Shown here piece after piece: positions 6,007 to 9,075 of a stretch of 9,075 nucleotides of DNA. The notes under the pieces are model-generated. The model was not told where the DNA came from and did no database searches. It saw only the letters and a program-made list of their open reading frames with translations. The position numbers were made by a program, and so were the translations under genes. Source of the DNA: an uncultured archaeon (lineage in GTDB: Archaea > Halobacteriota > Methanosarcinia > Methanotrichales > Methanotrichaceae); NCBI GenBank assembly GCA_902385025.1, contig CABMDX010000341.1:1-9075 (forward strand), written 5' to 3'. The stretch's first letter is position 1; each line of letters begins with the position of its first letter.

Positions 6007-7365
6007 ATGCGCCTATCTCGCAATATTGCAGAGAAGACCAAAGCTTCGGGCCCCCTGTGGACTAAAGAGACTGCAGTGAACGGCACAAACAGGGTCAGCT
6101 TCTTTAGCATGCTGCAGGGGAGGAAGATCGTGGACAGGGATGGTAAAGCCGTGGGAAAGCTCGCTGACCTGTCTCTGAAGCCCGGCGAGACGCTGCTGGA
6201 GATCTCTCGCATCGTTTATACCTCCAACATCCTGGGCGAGAAGGTTATATTGCCATTGTCCAGTGTCAGCTCCATCAACAGCGATATCCGGCTGGATGTG
6301 GCCAGAGACGAGATACCTCCCGGCAGGCTCTCGGAAAAAGAGTTGCTGGTGACTGAGACCATACTCGATAAACAGATCGTGGACATCGACGGGCTGAAGG
6401 TGGTGAGGGTCAATGACGTACTCGTGGCCCAGGTCAAGAGGTCGCTATGCCTGGTAGCAGTCGACGTCGGATTCAATGGCATTCTCAGAAGGCTGGGGCT
6501 CTATGGCCTCTCTCGCGGCCTATTGGACAGGCTTCCAAGCAACATCATCCCCTGGTCTTATATAGATCCGCTCGACCCGAGCCTGCGCAGCATTCACCTC
6601 AAGATCTCCAGAAAGACCATAAAAGACCTGCATCCTGCCGATATTGCCGATATCCTGGAGGATTTGAACAACAAGGACCGCTTATTCATTCTTGACTCTC
6701 TGGGTGATGAGACTGCAGCCGAAACCATGGAAGAGATGGATCCACAGGTCCAGGCCACAATGGTCAAGCAGATGAAAAGCGATGATGTGGCCGATATCCT
6801 GGAGAATATGAATCCCGACGATGCCGCGGATCTTCTGGGAATCCTTCCAGAGGAGAAGGCATCAGAGGTGCTCAATCTCATGGGTGAGGAGGAGGCAGAG
6901 GAGGTCAAGTGGCTGATGAGGTACAGCGACCGGACCGCTGGAAGCCTCATGACCACAGAATACATTGCAGTTCCCTCAGAATGTCGCGTTCAGGATGTCT
7001 TTGCTAGGCTGCGGAAATCAGGACAGGAAATAGACATGATTTATTACATTTATGTCCAGGACGATCAGGAGCATCTTCTGGGAGTCATGTCTCTGCGAGA
7101 TCTTCTGCTGGCCGATCCGGCAGAGAAAGCATGCAGTGTTATGAAGAGTGATGTCATCAGCGTTCTTCCAACGTCGAGCGTGGAAGAGGTTACAAATCTC
7201 CTCTCCAAATATGACTTCCTGAGCGTTCCTGTGGTGGATCAAAACAGCAAAATTCTGGGGATAGTGACCTTTGACGATGCATTGGACGATATCATCCCAG
7301 AAGATCTCAAGAAGCATTTGCCATGGAATTATCATAAGCTGCGCCGGGTTAGAGGGGTCGCCTGA
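6007..7365 (+). CDS. Soluble PRC-barrel, MgtE N-domain and CBS-pair protein
   Basis: A 452-residue cytoplasmic protein that looks like the Mg2+-sensing half of an MgtE channel without its membrane half. Residues about 33-100 and 115-190 resemble two PRC-barrel repeats (LQGRKIVDRDGKAVGKLADL; KQIVDIDGLKVVRVNDV). Residues about 205-310 match the MgtE N superhelical domain (HPADIADILEDLN, DDAADLLGILPEE). Residues about 315-430 form two CBS repeats, opened by the MgtE-like linker SDRTAGSLMTTEYIAVP. In MgtE the N and CBS domains bind Mg2+ between acidic faces and close the pore; this protein is rich in Asp and Glu in the same regions. The chain ends after the CBS pair, with no hydrophobic segment. 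The ATG at 6007 has GAGGT about 5 bases upstream. Its stop overlaps the NRAMP start by one base (TGATG), which implies coupled translation and a partnership. It may gate that transporter; this is inference. Confidence 0.88.
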   Translation: MRLSRNIAEKTKASGPLWTKETAVNGTNRVSFFSMLQGRKIVDRDGKAVGKLADLSLKPGETLLEISRIVYTSNILGEKVILPLSSVSSINSDIRLDVARDEIPPGRLSEKELLVTETILDKQIVDIDGLKVVRVNDVLVAQVKRSLCLVAVDVGFNGILRRLGLYGLSRGLLDRLPSNIIPWSYIDPLDPSLRSIHLKISRKTIKDLHPADIADILEDLNNKDRLFILDSLGDETAAETMEEMDPQVQATMVKQMKSDDVADILENMNPDDAADLLGILPEEKASEVLNLMGEEEAEEVKWLMRYSDRTAGSLMTTEYIAVPSECRVQDVFARLRKSGQEIDMIYYIYVQDDQEHLLGVMSLRDLLLADPAEKACSVMKSDVISVLPTSSVEEVTNLLSKYDFLSVPVVDQNSKILGIVTFDDALDDIIPEDLKKHLPWNYHKLRRVRGVA

Positions 7366-8660
7366 TGGTGCGACAAATCCTGCCGAATCATAAATTCAGG
7401 AATTATTTAAAGAATCGAGCTCCGAGGTTGACAAAGGCAGAGTTCGCCATATTTCTCGGTATTCTGGGACCGGGGATCATCACTGCCAGTGTGGATAATG
7501 ATGCAGGAGGCATCACCACTTACAGCATTGCTGGGGCGCATTTTGGCTACTCACTTTTATGGACGCTCATACCTATCACGCTGGCCCTGTTCGTGGTGCA
7601 GGAGATGGTCGCCCGCATGGGAGTGGTCACAGGAAAGGGACTGGCAGACCTCATCCGTGAGACATTCGGCGTCAAGCCCACGGTCATTCTTCTGCTGGGA
7701 CTCATCATCGCAAACCTCTGCACCACCACAGCAGAGTTTGCCGGGATTGCAGCGAGCATGGAGATCTTCGGAGTCAGCAAGTACATTTCTGTGCCTGTGG
7801 CTGCAACCATGGTGTGGCTTGCCATAGTCAAAGGCAACTTTCGCAGCATTGAGAAGATCTTCCTCATCTCCAGCTCGGTTTATATTACATATATCATATC
7901 CGGATTATTCCTGCATCCCGACTGGAAGTTCCTCCTGACCCAGACAGTAACCCCCAGCGTGAACCTCGAGCCCAGCTATCTTTACATGGTGATAGGTGTT
8001 GTTGGAACAACCATTACGCCCTGGATGCAATTCTATTTGCAGTCTACAGTTGTTGAGAAAGGGGTGCAGATATCTGAATACAGGTACACAAAATGGGATG
8101 TTTATATCGGATGCCTCATCACCGATGTGGTCTCCTACTTTATAATATTCACCTGCGCTGCGACCATCTTCGTCCAGGGAATAAGAATTGAAACGGCCAA
8201 AGATGCCGCCCAGGCTCTCTTTCCCCTGGCAGGCAGCTACTCGGCCTGGCTCTTCGCCTTCGGGCTTCTGAATGCATCTCTATTCGCAGCTTCTATCCTG
8301 CCGCTCTCCACATCATATTTTCTATGCGAGGGAATGGGCTGGGACTCCGGCCTGGACAAGAGGTTCCGGGATGCACCTCAGTTTTATTCTCTCTATACGC
8401 TGCTCATCGCGCTGGGCGCCATCATCATACTATTCCCGGATGCGCCGCTGCTGACGATAATGGTTCTCTCTCAGGTAATAAACGGGTCGCTGCTTCCATT
8501 AGTCCTTATCTTCATGCTTCTCCTGATCAACAACAAGAAGATCATGGGAAAATACACCAACAGCAAAGCCTTCAATATCGTCGCCTGGACAACCACAATT
8601 ATTATGAGCATTCTCACAGTCCTGCTTGTGATAACATCTCTGGTTCAGGGAATCGGATAG
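7365..8660 (+). CDS. NRAMP (SLC11) family transporter with non-canonical metal site
   Basis: A 431-residue inner-membrane secondary transporter of the NRAMP fold, with about 11 hydrophobic segments and a family-typical KKIMGKYTN after TM10. The canonical TM1 DPGN is here DAGG (46-49): the Asp is kept but the Asn is Gly. The canonical TM6 A-x-x-MPHN is T-T-I-T-P-W-M (215-221), so the selective Met is Thr218 and the proton-linked His is Trp220. In TM3 the Glu is kept (E124), but the Asp three residues before it is Thr121. Loss of the Met sulphur and of the His/Asp relay is what is described for NRAMP-related Mg2+ transporters, which do not couple to protons. The neighbours, an MgtE-type sensor and CorA, point to Mg2+ as substrate. 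Mn2+ or another cation cannot be excluded. The ATG at 7365 overlaps the preceding stop; no separate ribosome site is needed. Confidence 0.9.
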   Translation: MVRQILPNHKFRNYLKNRAPRLTKAEFAIFLGILGPGIITASVDNDAGGITTYSIAGAHFGYSLLWTLIPITLALFVVQEMVARMGVVTGKGLADLIRETFGVKPTVILLLGLIIANLCTTTAEFAGIAASMEIFGVSKYISVPVAATMVWLAIVKGNFRSIEKIFLISSSVYITYIISGLFLHPDWKFLLTQTVTPSVNLEPSYLYMVIGVVGTTITPWMQFYLQSTVVEKGVQISEYRYTKWDVYIGCLITDVVSYFIIFTCAATIFVQGIRIETAKDAAQALFPLAGSYSAWLFAFGLLNASLFAASILPLSTSYFLCEGMGWDSGLDKRFRDAPQFYSLYTLLIALGAIIILFPDAPLLTIMVLSQVINGSLLPLVLIFMLLLINNKKIMGKYTNSKAFNIVAWTTTIIMSILTVLLVITSLVQGIG

Positions 8661-8708
8661 TGAGTTGCAAATGAATAACTGCATGAAAGAATTCCGGAAT
8701 AGATCTGC

Positions 8709-8716
8709 AGGAGGTG
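8709..8716 (+). promoter_or_regulatory. Strong Shine-Dalgarno site fixing the TTG start of the CorA gene
   Basis: AGGAGGTG is a near-perfect anti-Shine-Dalgarno match, four bases before a TTG at 8721. No comparable site precedes the first in-frame ATG at 8754. The 60-base gap after the NRAMP stop otherwise holds a 10-base palindrome (ATTCCGGAAT at 8691-8700) and no clear TATA box, so read-through from the operon is the simplest view. Confidence 0.75.
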
Positions 8717-8720
8717 CCAA

Positions 8721-9075
8721 TTGTCTGAGCTTTTCTCATCTGCGAAGCCTGAGATGCCCAAGATAACAGTCATAGATTATGATGACCTGAATTATCACGA
8801 AGCAGAGGTAAAGGATGTTGCGGAGTGCTTCCTCTTCCGGGAGAAGCCTACAGTAACCTGGATCAATATCGATGGGCTTCATCAACTGGATGTTCTGGAG
8901 AAGCTCGGAGCATGCTACGGGATTCATCCTCTGGTGCTCGAAGACATTTTGACGGATCAGCGTCCCAAGATCGAGGATTATGACGACTACATATTCATTG
9001 TTCTCAAGATGCTTTACTATGATGAAAAGGGGGACGAGGAGATTGGGGACAGCAAGCTGGATATGGACCAGGTGA
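8721..9075 (+). CDS. corA: CorA family Mg2+/divalent-cation channel, N-terminal part
   Basis: The first 118 codons of a CorA-type protein; the window ends inside the cytoplasmic domain, so the membrane helices and GMN motif are not visible. The visible part matches the CorA soluble domain: TVTWINIDGLH at 44-54, then LGACYGIHPLVLEDILTDQR at 62-81 and PKIEDYDDYIFIVLKML at 82-98. CorA channels are pentamers that admit Mg2+ (also Co2+ or Ni2+) and close when cytoplasmic Mg2+ is high. The start is TTG at 8721, set by the strong AGGAGGTG; starting at the ATG at 8754 would lose 11 residues without harming the core. It lies 60 bases after the NRAMP gene on the same strand and gives the cluster a second route for the same ion. 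A ZntB-like role cannot be ruled out from this half. Confidence 0.9.
   Translation, partial: MSELFSSAKPEMPKITVIDYDDLNYHEAEVKDVAECFLFREKPTVTWINIDGLHQLDVLEKLGACYGIHPLVLEDILTDQRPKIEDYDDYIFIVLKMLYYDEKGDEEIGDSKLDMDQV

Noticed and set aside
6007..7365. MgtE gene truncated by frameshift
   Set aside because: The reading frame is intact, ends right after the CBS pair, and the next start overlaps its stop; no MgtE membrane segment remains in any frame downstream.
8691..8700. Perfect 10-base palindrome ATTCCGGAAT before CorA
   Set aside because: A palindrome this short is expected several times by chance in 9 kb, and it has no second copy or promoter element beside it.

Overview
The window looks like a piece of a methanogenic euryarchaeal chromosome, most likely from the Methanosarcinales and perhaps Methanothrix-like. 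This rests on a TATA-box style of promoter, Shine-Dalgarno sites of the GAGG type, and archaea-restricted families: the KH/beta-CASP nuclease aCPSF1, an archaeal proteasome beta subunit, and a DUF63 membrane protein. The base composition is moderate in GC. The genus is an inference from memory of related proteins, not a search result. No rRNA, tRNA, CRISPR array, insertion sequence or phage gene was seen. Every intergenic gap is shorter than 200 bases.

Left block, minus strand (1-3172): proteasome beta subunit (psmB), then the transcription-termination nuclease aCPSF1/FttA, then an ArsR-like winged-helix regulator, then the first 11 codons of a further gene cut by the window edge. The genes are 17-53 bases apart and probably co-transcribed from a good TATA box near 3229. 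They join protein turnover, transcript 3'-end formation and transcription control in one unit.

Middle (3173-5351): a DUF63 polytopic membrane protein runs rightward from the psmB intergenic region. A predicted lipoprotein runs leftward toward it and joins a DOMON (possible haem) domain to a DUF2202 ferritin-like (possible di-iron) domain. The 188-base AT-rich gap between the lipoprotein and the next gene holds divergent promoters and a palindrome that is a good operator candidate.

Right block, plus strand (5540-9075): an Lrp/AsnC regulator, a soluble protein with two PRC-barrel repeats, an MgtE-type N domain and a CBS pair, an NRAMP-family transporter with a rewritten metal site, and the start of a CorA-family channel. 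The first three are packed with an 8-base gap and a 1-base overlap. CorA follows after 60 bases with a strong ribosome binding site and a TTG start. I read this as a divalent-cation (probably Mg2+) homeostasis operon. The MgtE sensory half stands alone, without its channel, translationally coupled to an NRAMP homologue that lacks the canonical Asn, Met and His of the transition-metal and proton sites. This is the most interesting system in the window.
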